Shown here piece after piece: positions 34,896 through 42,795 of a stretch of DNA of 64,000 nt. The DNA lies in assembly GCA_963726365.1 (NCBI GenBank), contig CAVSCI010000005.1, positions 62,001 to 126,000 on the forward strand, written 5' to 3'. The notes beneath the pieces were generated by a model, which saw only the letters and a list, made by a program, of their open reading frames with translations, did no database searches and was not told the DNA's origin. The translations under genes and the position numbers were made by a program. How positions within the stretch are numbered: the first letter of the stretch is position 1; every line of letters begins with the position of its first letter. Source of the DNA: JAABQG01 sp963726365 (GTDB taxonomy: Bacteria; Pseudomonadota; Gammaproteobacteria; Burkholderiales; Burkholderiaceae_C).

Positions 34896-36764
34896 GTGTC
34901 AGCATCCAAATCCTCTCTCGCAGCGCTCACGCTGGGTGCCATTGGCGTCGTCTATGGCGATATCGGCACCAGCGTGCTGTATGCGGTCAAGGAAGTGTTC
35001 GGCTCCGGCCACGTTCCCTTCACGCCTGACAACGTCTACGGCATCCTGTCCATCTTTTTCTGGACGTTGACCGTCATCATTTCCCTGAAGTACGTGACGC
35101 TGGTGCTTCGCGCGGACAACAATGGCGAAGGTGGTCTGGTGGCCATGCTGGCACTGGCCTCCCAGTCGGTCAAGGACAAGCCCGAGTTGCGCCGCTGGCT
35201 GCTGGGTGTCGGCATTTTCGGCACCTGCCTGTTTTACGGCGACGGCGTCATCACACCGGCGATTTCCGTGTTGTCCGCGGTCGAAGGCCTGGAGGTGGTA
35301 TCGCCGAACTTCAAGAAAGCGGTGATTCCGCTCACGCTGGTGATCCTGTTCGGCCTGTTCCTCGTGCAGAAGCACGGCACGGCCGGCATTGGCAAATTCT
35401 TCGGTCCGATCACGCTGGTCTGGTTCGCCGTCATCGCGCTGCTGGGCCTCAGCCACATCGCTTCACATCCCGAGATCCTGTGGGCCATCAGCCCGCATTA
35501 CGCGCTGGGGTTCATGTTTCAACACCCCGGCATCACCTTCATCATCCTCGGCGCCGTCGTGCTGTGCGTGACCGGGGGCGAGGCGCTGTACGCCGACATG
35601 GGGCACTTCGGCAAGAAGCCGATCCGCCTGGCCTGGTTCTCCATCGTCATGCCGTCACTCACGCTCAATTACTTCGGTCAGGGCGCGCTGCTGCTGGCCA
35701 ACCCGCAGGCCGTGAAGAACCCCTTCTTCATGATGGCGCCGGACTGGGCACTGGTGCCGCTGGTGGTGCTGGCGACGGCAGCCACGGTGATCGCCTCGCA
35801 GGCCCTGATCACCGGCGCCTTCAGCGTGACCAAGCAGGTGATCCAGCTCGGCTACCTGCCGCGCCTGCAGGTGCAGCACACCAGCGTCAAGGACACCGGG
35901 CAGATCTACATGCCGTTCGTGAACTGGGGACTGTTCGTGCTGATCGTTCTGGCGGTGGTGATGTTCCGCTCGTCGAGCAACCTGGCCGCCGCCTACGGCA
36001 TTGCCGTGACCCTGGACATGCTGATCACCACGGTGTTGACCTTCTTCGTGATCCGTTACAGCTGGAAGTATCCGCTGGCGCTGTGCTTCGGGGCGACGGG
36101 TTTCTTCTTTGTCGTCGACCTGGCGTTCTTTACCTCCAACCTGATGAAGCTGCTCGACGGCGGCTGGTTCCCGCTGTTGATCGGTGGCGCTGTGTTCATG
36201 CTGATGATGACCTGGAAGCAGGGGCGCGGCCTGCTCAACGAATCGTTGCGAAAAGACGCGCTGGACCTGCCCAGTTTCCTCGAGGCGGTGTTCGTCAGCC
36301 CGCCCACGCGGGTGGATGGCACGGCCGTGTTCCTCACAGCCGAGCCAGGCACCGTGCCCAATGCGCTGCTGCACAACCTCAAGCACAACAAGGTGCTTCA
36401 CGCGAACAACCTCTTCGTCACGGTGCGCAACCATGAAGTGCCCTGGATCGGCATGGACAAGCGCACCGAGATCGAATCCCTGGGCCATGACTGCTGGCAG
36501 GTCGTCGTGAACTATGGCTTCAAGAACGATCCGGACCTGCCCAAGGCGCTGCAGCAGATCAAGGGCCGGGGCTGCAACCTGGACGCGATGACGACCAGCT
36601 ACTTCCTGTCGCGCGACATCGTGATCCCCACCATCGGCGGCGGCATGGCGCAGTGGCGCGAGAAGCTGTTTGCCCAGATGCACCACAACGCCAGCGGCGC
36701 GGCGGCGTTCCTGAACCTGCCGAACAACGCGGTGGTCGAACTGGGCAGCAAGATCGAAATCTAG
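34896..36764 (+). CDS. kup: Kup-type potassium uptake protein
   Basis: 622-residue inner-membrane K+ symporter with about twelve membrane helices in residues 8-430 and a cytoplasmic C-terminal domain. GTG 34896 (MSASKSSLAALTLGAIGVVYGDIGTSVLYA) is chosen because the family homology begins there; a TTG at 34851 would read through a terminator-like hairpin. The motif GVVYGDIGTSPLY-like at residues 16-28 and GGEALYADMGHFGKKPIRLAW near residue 225 are Kup hallmarks. No good ribosome-binding site precedes the GTG. It lies between gshA and gshB. Confidence 0.94.
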   Translation: MSASKSSLAALTLGAIGVVYGDIGTSVLYAVKEVFGSGHVPFTPDNVYGILSIFFWTLTVIISLKYVTLVLRADNNGEGGLVAMLALASQSVKDKPELRRWLLGVGIFGTCLFYGDGVITPAISVLSAVEGLEVVSPNFKKAVIPLTLVILFGLFLVQKHGTAGIGKFFGPITLVWFAVIALLGLSHIASHPEILWAISPHYALGFMFQHPGITFIILGAVVLCVTGGEALYADMGHFGKKPIRLAWFSIVMPSLTLNYFGQGALLLANPQAVKNPFFMMAPDWALVPLVVLATAATVIASQALITGAFSVTKQVIQLGYLPRLQVQHTSVKDTGQIYMPFVNWGLFVLIVLAVVMFRSSSNLAAAYGIAVTLDMLITTVLTFFVIRYSWKYPLALCFGATGFFFVVDLAFFTSNLMKLLDGGWFPLLIGGAVFMLMMTWKQGRGLLNESLRKDALDLPSFLEAVFVSPPTRVDGTAVFLTAEPGTVPNALLHNLKHNKVLHANNLFVTVRNHEVPWIGMDKRTEIESLGHDCWQVVVNYGFKNDPDLPKALQQIKGRGCNLDAMTTSYFLSRDIVIPTIGGGMAQWREKLFAQMHHNASGAAAFLNLPNNAVVELGSKIEI

Positions 36765-36777
36765 GGACAATGGCGGC

Positions 36778-37725
36778 ATGAACCTGCTTTTCATTGCCGA
36801 CCCCCTCGAGTCCTTCAAGATCTACAAGGACACCACATTCGCCATGATGCGCGAGGCGCAGCGGCGCGGGCACACCGTGGCCACCTGCGAGCCGCAGGAC
36901 GTCATGTGGCAGCGCGGGTCACGGGTCACGGCGCACGTGCGCGACATCACGCTCACGGGCGATGCGACGCGCTGGTTCGAGGAGCGCGGAACCCGGGCAG
37001 TTCCCCTGAAAGACTTCGACGCCATCCTGATGCGCAAGGACCCGCCCTTCGACAGCGAGTATTTCTACGCCACGCACCTGCTGCAACAAGCCGAGCGCGA
37101 CGGCGCCAGGGTGTTCAACAAGCCGGGCGCCCTGCGCGATCACCCGGAAAAGCTCGCGATCATGGAGTTCCCGCAGTTCATCGGCCCCACGCTGGTGACG
37201 CGCGACGAGGCCGACATCAAGCGCTTTCATGCCGAGCATGGCGACATCATCCTCAAGCCACTCGACGGCATGGGCGGCATGGGCATCTTCCGCGTCGGCC
37301 CGGATGGACTGAATCTGGGCAGCATCACCGAGACGCTGAACCGCCACGGCGCGCAGAGCCTGATGGTGCAGAAGTTCCTGCCCGAGATCATCGACGGCGA
37401 CAAGCGCGTGCTGGTCATCGGCGGCAAGCCGGTGCCGTTCTGCCTGGCGCGCATTCCGCAGGGCAGCGAAGTGCGAGGCAACCTGGCAGCCGGCGGCAAG
37501 GGCGTGGCGCGGCCCATCTCGGCGCGCGACCGGGAGATTGCCGAGGCGCTGGGCCCCATCCTGCACGGCCGCGGCCTGCTGCTGGTAGGGCTGGACGTGA
37601 TCGGCGACTGCCTGACCGAGATCAACGTGACCAGTCCGACCTGTTTCCAGGAAATCTTCGACCAGACCGGCTGCGACGTGGCGGCGCTGTTCATCGATGC
37701 GCTGGAGGCGGCGGTCCGGGGCTGA
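36778..37725 (+). CDS. gshB: Glutathione synthetase
   Basis: 315-residue ATP-grasp ligase that adds glycine to gamma-glutamylcysteine. The N-terminus MNLLFIADPLESFKIYKDTTFAMM and MRKDPPFDSEY are standard. The ATP-binding loop reads KPLDGMGGMGIFRV near residue 160, and EINVTSPTCFQEI near residue 280 lines the active site. The length matches E. coli GshB (316). The start is 13 bases after kup, so kup and gshB are likely cotranscribed. A repeat copy lies in the spacer downstream. Confidence 0.97.
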   Translation: MNLLFIADPLESFKIYKDTTFAMMREAQRRGHTVATCEPQDVMWQRGSRVTAHVRDITLTGDATRWFEERGTRAVPLKDFDAILMRKDPPFDSEYFYATHLLQQAERDGARVFNKPGALRDHPEKLAIMEFPQFIGPTLVTRDEADIKRFHAEHGDIILKPLDGMGGMGIFRVGPDGLNLGSITETLNRHGAQSLMVQKFLPEIIDGDKRVLVIGGKPVPFCLARIPQGSEVRGNLAAGGKGVARPISARDREIAEALGPILHGRGLLLVGLDVIGDCLTEINVTSPTCFQEIFDQTGCDVAALFIDALEAAVRG

Positions 37726-37765
37726 CGCGTCATCAGCGGCCATCGAAAACGGCACCGAGGGCCCG

Positions 37766-37852
37766 CAAGCTGCTTAGCAGGCTATTTTCAAGGAAAATCA
37801 CACCTTGCCCAGCGTCAAAAGGGCACAGTCTGCTACTTATTTTGAAGTTCAA
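37766..37852 (-). repeat. Dispersed AT-rich repeat, copy D
   Basis: Lies between the convergent gshB and amidotransferase genes. Read on the minus strand it has AAGTAGCAGACTGTGCCC followed by TTTTGACGCTGGGCAAGG. Further on, GATTTTCCTTGAAAATAGC forms a small hairpin (ATTTTC/GAAAAT). It ends exactly where the amidotransferase stop codon begins. Confidence 0.68.
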
Positions 37853-38617
37853 TCACACCGGCGCGCCGTCCACGAACACCTTGAGCTCGCCCGGGCGCGA
37901 AAGCTGCGTCCAGACTTCATTAGTGGTCAGTGGCGCAGTGACCACCACGGCCACGCGGTCACTGGTCCGAGTCTGATCGGCGAAGTTCACACTCACATCC
38001 TCGTCGCTCAAGGTGGCCGTGGCAAACGGGTGCTGACGCACCACGTAAAACAGATGGGTTGAGGCGTGCGCCCACAGCGCCTGCCCGTTGGAGAGCAGGA
38101 AGTTGAAAGTGCCATGCCGGGCAATCCGGGGTACCAGCTCGCGCAGCGTCAGCGTGAGTTCGGCCACACTGGGCACGTCGGCGTGCGATTTGGCCAGTTC
38201 CTGCATCAGCCAGCAGAACGCGCGCTCGCTGTCGGTGCTGCCCACGGGGTGAAAACCGGCGTGCAGGCGCGGATGAAAGTCTTTCAGGTCGCCGTTGTGG
38301 GCGAAGACCCAGTAGCGGCCCCAGAGCTCGCGCACGAACGGGTGGCAATTTTCCAGCGCGACCTCGCCCTGCGTGGCCTTGCGGATGTGGGCGATGACGT
38401 TCTGGCTCTTGATGGGGTAGCGCCGGATCAGTTCGGCCACGGGCGACTCGCAAGCGCTCTGATGGTCGACAAAATGGCGCACGCCACGCCCCTCGAAGAA
38501 GGCAATGCCCCAGCCGTCGCCGTGGTGGTCGGTGCGCCCGCCGCGCTGGGCAAAGCCCGTGAAGCTGAAAGTCACGTCGGTTGGTGTGTTGCAGTTCATG
38601 CCGAGCAGCTGGCACAT
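37853..38617 (-). CDS. Class II glutamine amidotransferase (YafJ-like)
   Basis: 254-residue N-terminal nucleophile amidotransferase. ATG 38617 is preceded by AGGAGG and gives MCQLLGMNCN, so Cys2 becomes the catalytic nucleophile after Met removal. RGGRTDHHGDGWGIAFFEG and HIRKATQG, with FAHNGDL, are the conserved glutaminase segments. No synthetase domain is attached, as in E. coli YafJ. It starts 5 bases beyond the stop of an MFS transporter gene, so the two are an operon. The ammonia acceptor is unknown. Confidence 0.9.
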   Translation of the reverse strand: MCQLLGMNCNTPTDVTFSFTGFAQRGGRTDHHGDGWGIAFFEGRGVRHFVDHQSACESPVAELIRRYPIKSQNVIAHIRKATQGEVALENCHPFVRELWGRYWVFAHNGDLKDFHPRLHAGFHPVGSTDSERAFCWLMQELAKSHADVPSVAELTLTLRELVPRIARHGTFNFLLSNGQALWAHASTHLFYVVRQHPFATATLSDEDVSVNFADQTRTSDRVAVVVTAPLTTNEVWTQLSRPGELKVFVDGAPV

Positions 38618-38622
38618 GGCGA

Positions 38623-40119
38623 TCAGGCCTCCTTTCGGTCGCGATGCCGGGGTTCGCGCTCGCGCAACTGCCAGGCCGCCACCATGGCCAGCGCGCACAG
38701 CACAGCCAGGCCGACAAACACTTCGTTGAACGCCGCCAGCCGCGCCGGGCTGCTCTGCGGGTTGCCCAACGCGTCGCCGTGCGCGGCCAGGCGCCACTCC
38801 AGCGCGATGCCGCACAGGCTCACGCCGACCGCCCCGCCAAGCATGCGGATGAAATTGATGACGCTTGAGCCCTGGGGGATCAGCGGCGTGTCCAGCCCGC
38901 GCATCGAGCCCAGGTTGAGCGAGGGCAGGATGAAGCCCAGCCCGATGCGCCCGAGAATCGCCCAGGCCACCAGCCACCAGATGGTGCTGTCCAGACGGAC
39001 TGTGACCATCAGGCCGAACGAGGCCGCCAGAAGCGCCAGGCCGATGCTGACCAGCCGGTAGGTCGGGTGCCGGTCCGCCATACGACCTACGACGGCAATG
39101 GTGCCCGCCAGAATGAAGCCTGCCGGCAGCAGGATGGTGCCCACGTAGGACGGTGAAAGTTTGAGCCCCATCTGCATGTAGACCGGGAGCAGATAGGTGG
39201 AGCCGAACAATGCCGTGCCGTAGATGAAGGCCACGATGCTGCCCATGGCAAATTGCCGGTGCCCGAAAAGATGCAGGTTCATCAGTGGCTCGCGCCCGCT
39301 GCTGGCGGGTCGGTGCAGCAGTCGCCATTGAAGTGCCACGAAGCTTGCCAGTGCGATCAGGGCACCTGCGAGCAGGGCGCCGGCAAGCTGAGGCGAGCCG
39401 CTGCGCAGTTGCACCAGGCCGTTGAGCAGGCACAGGGTGCCCACGCTGGCCAGCAACAGGCCGCGCCAGTCCAGTCCGGCGCCATCCCGGTTGGCAGCCA
39501 CCCCACCCGGGGCCGACACCGGCACGAATTTTCGCGCCAGCCACAAAGACGCCAGGCAGAACGGCACCACCATGAAGAAAATCGAACGCCAGCCGAACCA
39601 GTCGACCAGTACACCGCCGATGCTCGGTCCGATCGCCGGCGCCAGCACCACGCCCATGCCGAAGATACCGCTGGCACGACCCTGCTCGTTGGGCTCGAAC
39701 GCGCGCAGGATGATGATGGCCGGGATCGGCTGCACGATGCCGGCGGCCAGCCCCTCGGCCACGCGCGCGGCGAGCACCCAGTTGAAGTCACTGGAGAAGC
39801 CGCCCACCACACCGCCAGCCAGCAGCAACCACATGCAGGCCGCATAGGTGTGGCGGTAGCCATAACGCGCCAGCAGCCAGGGTGTCGTCAGCATCGAGAC
39901 CGTCATCGCGACCATGAAGCCGCTGGTCACCCATTGCGCGCGCTCCTGGCCCAGCGCGAAGTGCTGGCTCATGTCGGGGATGGCCACGTTGACGATGGTC
40001 GACGACATGATCGAGGCCATGGTGCCAACCATCACCGCGAGCAGCAACAGCCAGCGGTAGCGCGCGCCATAGCGCGCCCGCAGGGCGGTCAGTGAAGTCG
40101 GGTGGTCGGGATGCGGCAT
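38623..40119 (-). CDS. DHA2-type MFS efflux pump (EmrB-like, 14 helices)
   Basis: 498-residue inner-membrane drug/proton antiporter. Fourteen hydrophobic segments are apparent. The N-terminal helix carries MASIMSSTIVNVAIPDM, the DHA2 signature, followed by QWVTSGFMVAMTVSMLTTPWLLARYGYR, and helix 5 contains GPSIGGVLVDWFGWRSIFF. The start at 40119 (MPHPDHPTS) suits the family. No EmrA-type adaptor or regulator is adjacent. It is followed after 5 bases by the amidotransferase gene. Confidence 0.9.
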   Translation of the reverse strand: MPHPDHPTSLTALRARYGARYRWLLLLAVMVGTMASIMSSTIVNVAIPDMSQHFALGQERAQWVTSGFMVAMTVSMLTTPWLLARYGYRHTYAACMWLLLAGGVVGGFSSDFNWVLAARVAEGLAAGIVQPIPAIIILRAFEPNEQGRASGIFGMGVVLAPAIGPSIGGVLVDWFGWRSIFFMVVPFCLASLWLARKFVPVSAPGGVAANRDGAGLDWRGLLLASVGTLCLLNGLVQLRSGSPQLAGALLAGALIALASFVALQWRLLHRPASSGREPLMNLHLFGHRQFAMGSIVAFIYGTALFGSTYLLPVYMQMGLKLSPSYVGTILLPAGFILAGTIAVVGRMADRHPTYRLVSIGLALLAASFGLMVTVRLDSTIWWLVAWAILGRIGLGFILPSLNLGSMRGLDTPLIPQGSSVINFIRMLGGAVGVSLCGIALEWRLAAHGDALGNPQSSPARLAAFNEVFVGLAVLCALAMVAAWQLREREPRHRDRKEA

Positions 40120-40213
40120 GAATGCAAAGGACCCCGCTCCGAAAAAACGGAGCGCGGCCCGGGCAAGCATATCGGGCTTTGTGTCGGGCGGCGAAGCGGT
40201 CGGTGCTTTCGCA

Positions 40214-40435
40214 TCAGCCGCCGACCCGCCACCCTCGCCACAACTTGAGCGCCAGCAATCCCAGCGGCGCGGCGTGCAGCGCCAGATCAAAGATGTCCAG
40301 CGGACGGGACAGCGTGCCGGCAAACAGCATGCGGAGCTTTTCGATCAGGTGCGGCTCGGGCGTGATCGGCGCCACGGCCATCCAGACAGCCAGCACCACC
40401 AGCCAAGGCAGCGGCACCCGGTCGATCCAGCTCAT
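40214..40435 (-). CDS. Small two-helix membrane protein
   Basis: 73-residue protein beginning MSWIDRVPLPWLVVLAVWMAVAP, with one hydrophobic helix near the N-terminus and another near the C-terminus (LDIFDLALHAAPLGLLALKLW). Similar small proteins in Comamonadaceae are often labelled RND transporter, without evidence. The start overlaps the stop of the upstream CWC gene by 4 bases (ATGA). Function unknown. Confidence 0.75.
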   Translation of the reverse strand: MSWIDRVPLPWLVVLAVWMAVAPITPEPHLIEKLRMLFAGTLSRPLDIFDLALHAAPLGLLALKLWRGWRVGG

Positions 40436-40647
40436 GGCGCCTCGGCCTGCGCGCAGGATGGGCACAGGCAGCTTTTCCCGCGGGCGTGCTCGGGAATGCG
40501 CGACAGCAGGGAGGCTTCAAACCGGACCTGGCTGCACCAGCACGGCGCCTGCTTCACGCCGGTCGCGCGCTCGATCTCCATGGCGCATTCGTTGGCCTGG
40601 CCGCAAAGCGGGCAGTGGCTAGGGTCTGGGGGCAGGGCAACTTGCAT
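40432..40647 (-). CDS. Cysteine-rich CWC-family protein
   Basis: 71-residue protein with six or more cysteines: CPLCGQANEC at residues 12-21, then APCWCSQV, and CLCPSCAQA at the end. The CWC segment in the middle defines the family. The spacing suggests one or two zinc-binding sites. It is translationally coupled to the small membrane protein downstream. The role is not known. Confidence 0.85.
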   Translation of the reverse strand: MQVALPPDPSHCPLCGQANECAMEIERATGVKQAPCWCSQVRFEASLLSRIPEHARGKSCLCPSCAQAEAP

Positions 40648-40762
40648 GGGAGCTCCTCGCTATGGGGGTCAACATGGAATCCAGGACAGATCAGTGTAGC
40701 CAACACCGGACGTTGCCGCGACGTTCAGAATAGGGGCATGTCATCAATGGGTTGGAGCACGC

Positions 40763-41164
40763 ATGACCACGGTGTTTGAAAAGTTGTTGTCCGGCGAATG
40801 GCCTTGTGCCATGGTCTATGAGGACGATCGAGTGTTTGCGTTCATGGACGCCGGCCAGGTCAATGAGGGCCATGTGATCGTCGCCACCAAACGGCCGTTC
40901 GAAACCCTGCTGGACATGGACGAGGACACTGCTGCCGCGCTGATGCGGGCCGCCTGGAAGATCGCGCGTGGCGTGCAGGAAGCCTTTGCACCCGACGGCA
41001 TCACGGTGCTTCAGGCCAATGGCGCCGCCGGGTGGCAGACCGTGCCGCACGCCCATTTGCATGTCTTGCCCCGTTACCTGAATGACGGCGTGGAACTCAC
41101 CTGGCCGCGCAAGGAGCCCGGTATGGCGCGCCTGCGCGAACTGGCGCAACGCATCCGGCTTTGA
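40763..41164 (+). CDS. HIT-family nucleotide-binding hydrolase
   Basis: 133-residue histidine triad protein. The triad is HAHLHVLPR near residue 96. The N-terminal FEKLLSGEWPCAMVYEDDRVFAFMDAGQVNEGHVIVATKR region is typical of the Hint/FHIT-like branch that hydrolyses nucleoside phosphoramidates or dinucleoside polyphosphates. It converges with the polyphosphate:AMP phosphotransferase gene, the stops 12 bases apart. Confidence 0.93.
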   Translation: MTTVFEKLLSGEWPCAMVYEDDRVFAFMDAGQVNEGHVIVATKRPFETLLDMDEDTAAALMRAAWKIARGVQEAFAPDGITVLQANGAAGWQTVPHAHLHVLPRYLNDGVELTWPRKEPGMARLRELAQRIRL

Positions 41165-41176
41165 CCTGGCGGGATG

Positions 41177-42679
41177 TCACTGCCGGTTCTTGCGCCTCTT
41201 GGGCTCGAGTGCTGCTTCTATCTGCTCGCACAGGCCCGTGAGCACCTGGATGCGGGCGAAAAGCTTGTCGTTGGAGGCCACCACACGCCAGGGCGCCACA
41301 TCGGTGGACGTGCGATCAATCATGTCCCCAACGGCACGCTCATACTGCGGCCATTTGTCGCGGTTGCGCCAGTCTTCCCCGGTGATCTTGTAGTTCTTGT
41401 GCGGCGTGGCCTCGCGCTCCTCGAAACGCCGCAACTGCTCGTCCAGCGTGATCGCCATCCAGAATTTCACCACCACCGCACCGGATGCAACCAGTTGTTC
41501 TTCGAACGCATTGATTTCTTCATAGGCCCGCATCCAGTCATGCTCGGTGCAGAAACCTTCGACCCGTTCGACCAGCACCCGGCCGTACCACGAACGGTCG
41601 AACAGCACCGCATGCCCGTGGCGCGGGACATGACGCCAGAAGCGCCACAGGTAAGGCTGGGCCCGCTCTTCATCGCTGGGCGCGGCGACCGGCACCACGC
41701 GGTACTGGCGGGCGTCCAGCGCATGGGTCACACGCCGGATCGTGCTGCCCTTGCCGGCGGCGTCCATGCCCTCGAACACCACCACCAGCGCGCGACGGGC
41801 CATGCGGGGGTCGCGCATCAGGGCATTCAGCCGGCTCTGCATCACCATCAACTGGTGCAGATAGGACCTGGGCGCCAGCTTGCGACCGTAGTCGAAAGCT
41901 CCGAGCAGCGAGCGGTCGTCCAGCGGTGGGGGCGGCACCGGCGCAGCGATGCCGCTTTCGGCCACCTTGCCGGTCAGCCGTCGGTTCAGCGCATCGAGAA
42001 TGTGTTCGCCGGCTGTCAGCGAGCGATAAGCCGCATCGCTGCCGTCGATCACCCGCCACGGAGCCTCGCCGGTACTGGTCTTGCGTAGTGCCTGTTCGCA
42101 TACCTTCACAAAAGTATCGTAGTACTTGAACTGCTTCCAGTTCTCCGGCGTCACGCGCCATGCGGTCTTGGGGTCGGCCTCCAGTGTCTTGTAGCGTTTG
42201 CGCGTGGCCGCCTTTGACAGGTGAAACCAGAGCTTGATCAGCAGCGCCCCTTCGGCCACCAGCATGCGCTCGAACTGGCGGATCCGCTCCAGTCGGTGGA
42301 CAAAGGTCTCGTCTTTTTCGGTGCCCATGACACGGGCCAGGATCGGGTCGGTATACCAGGAGCCGAAAAAGATGCCGATGCGTCCCTTTGGCGGCAGCAC
42401 CTGCCAGAAACGCCACATCTCCGGGTGAAACCGCTCCTCGTCCGTCATCGCGGTGAACGCCTCGGTGCGGATGTGGCGGGGATCCATCCATTCGTTGAGC
42501 AGGTTGACGAAGTCACCATTGCCGGCGCCGCCCACACCATTCACGATGATGATGACCGGAAACTGGGCGCGTTCAAGCACTGTGTACTGGGCGTCTACCA
42601 AGGCTGCGCGGAGCACCGGCTCGCGCTGCTTGTAGTCCTTCTTGCTGATCTTGTGACCGATTTCCGCGGATTCGAACAT
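41177..42679 (-). CDS. pap: Polyphosphate:AMP phosphotransferase (double PPK2)
   Basis: 500-residue cytoplasmic enzyme made of two fused PPK2 domains, expected to make ADP from AMP using polyphosphate. The C-terminal domain has a full Walker A, FEGMDAAGKGSTIRR, and DRSWYGRVLVERVEGF as lid/Walker B region. The N-terminal domain has a degenerate loop, VNGVGGAGNGDF, without the Lys, and GSWYTDPI. This asymmetry is normal for class II PPK2 proteins, where the C-terminal half is catalytic. The start at 42679 is preceded by AAGGA. A perfect TTGAC-N4-GTCAA palindrome lies about 60 bases upstream. Confidence 0.92.
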   Translation of the reverse strand: MFESAEIGHKISKKDYKQREPVLRAALVDAQYTVLERAQFPVIIIVNGVGGAGNGDFVNLLNEWMDPRHIRTEAFTAMTDEERFHPEMWRFWQVLPPKGRIGIFFGSWYTDPILARVMGTEKDETFVHRLERIRQFERMLVAEGALLIKLWFHLSKAATRKRYKTLEADPKTAWRVTPENWKQFKYYDTFVKVCEQALRKTSTGEAPWRVIDGSDAAYRSLTAGEHILDALNRRLTGKVAESGIAAPVPPPPLDDRSLLGAFDYGRKLAPRSYLHQLMVMQSRLNALMRDPRMARRALVVVFEGMDAAGKGSTIRRVTHALDARQYRVVPVAAPSDEERAQPYLWRFWRHVPRHGHAVLFDRSWYGRVLVERVEGFCTEHDWMRAYEEINAFEEQLVASGAVVVKFWMAITLDEQLRRFEEREATPHKNYKITGEDWRNRDKWPQYERAVGDMIDRTSTDVAPWRVVASNDKLFARIQVLTGLCEQIEAALEPKRRKNRQ

Positions 42680-42737
42680 GGCAAATCCTTCAACGAGGCT
42701 GAAGGCCAGATTACATCCGTGCCTGGGATTGTCAAGG

Positions 42738-42751
42738 TTGACACCGGTCAA
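42738..42751. promoter_or_regulatory. FNR/CRP-like palindrome upstream of the PPK2 gene
   Basis: TTGAC ACCG GTCAA is a perfect 5-4-5 palindrome 59 bases upstream of the polyphosphate:AMP phosphotransferase start. It matches the half-site spacing of FNR-family sites (TTGAY-N4-RTCAA). An almost identical one lies at 58048. Confidence 0.45.
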
Positions 42752-42795
42752 TCGGGTTTACCTTTTTGCGCGTGCTCGTTGACGCGCAGCGGCTT

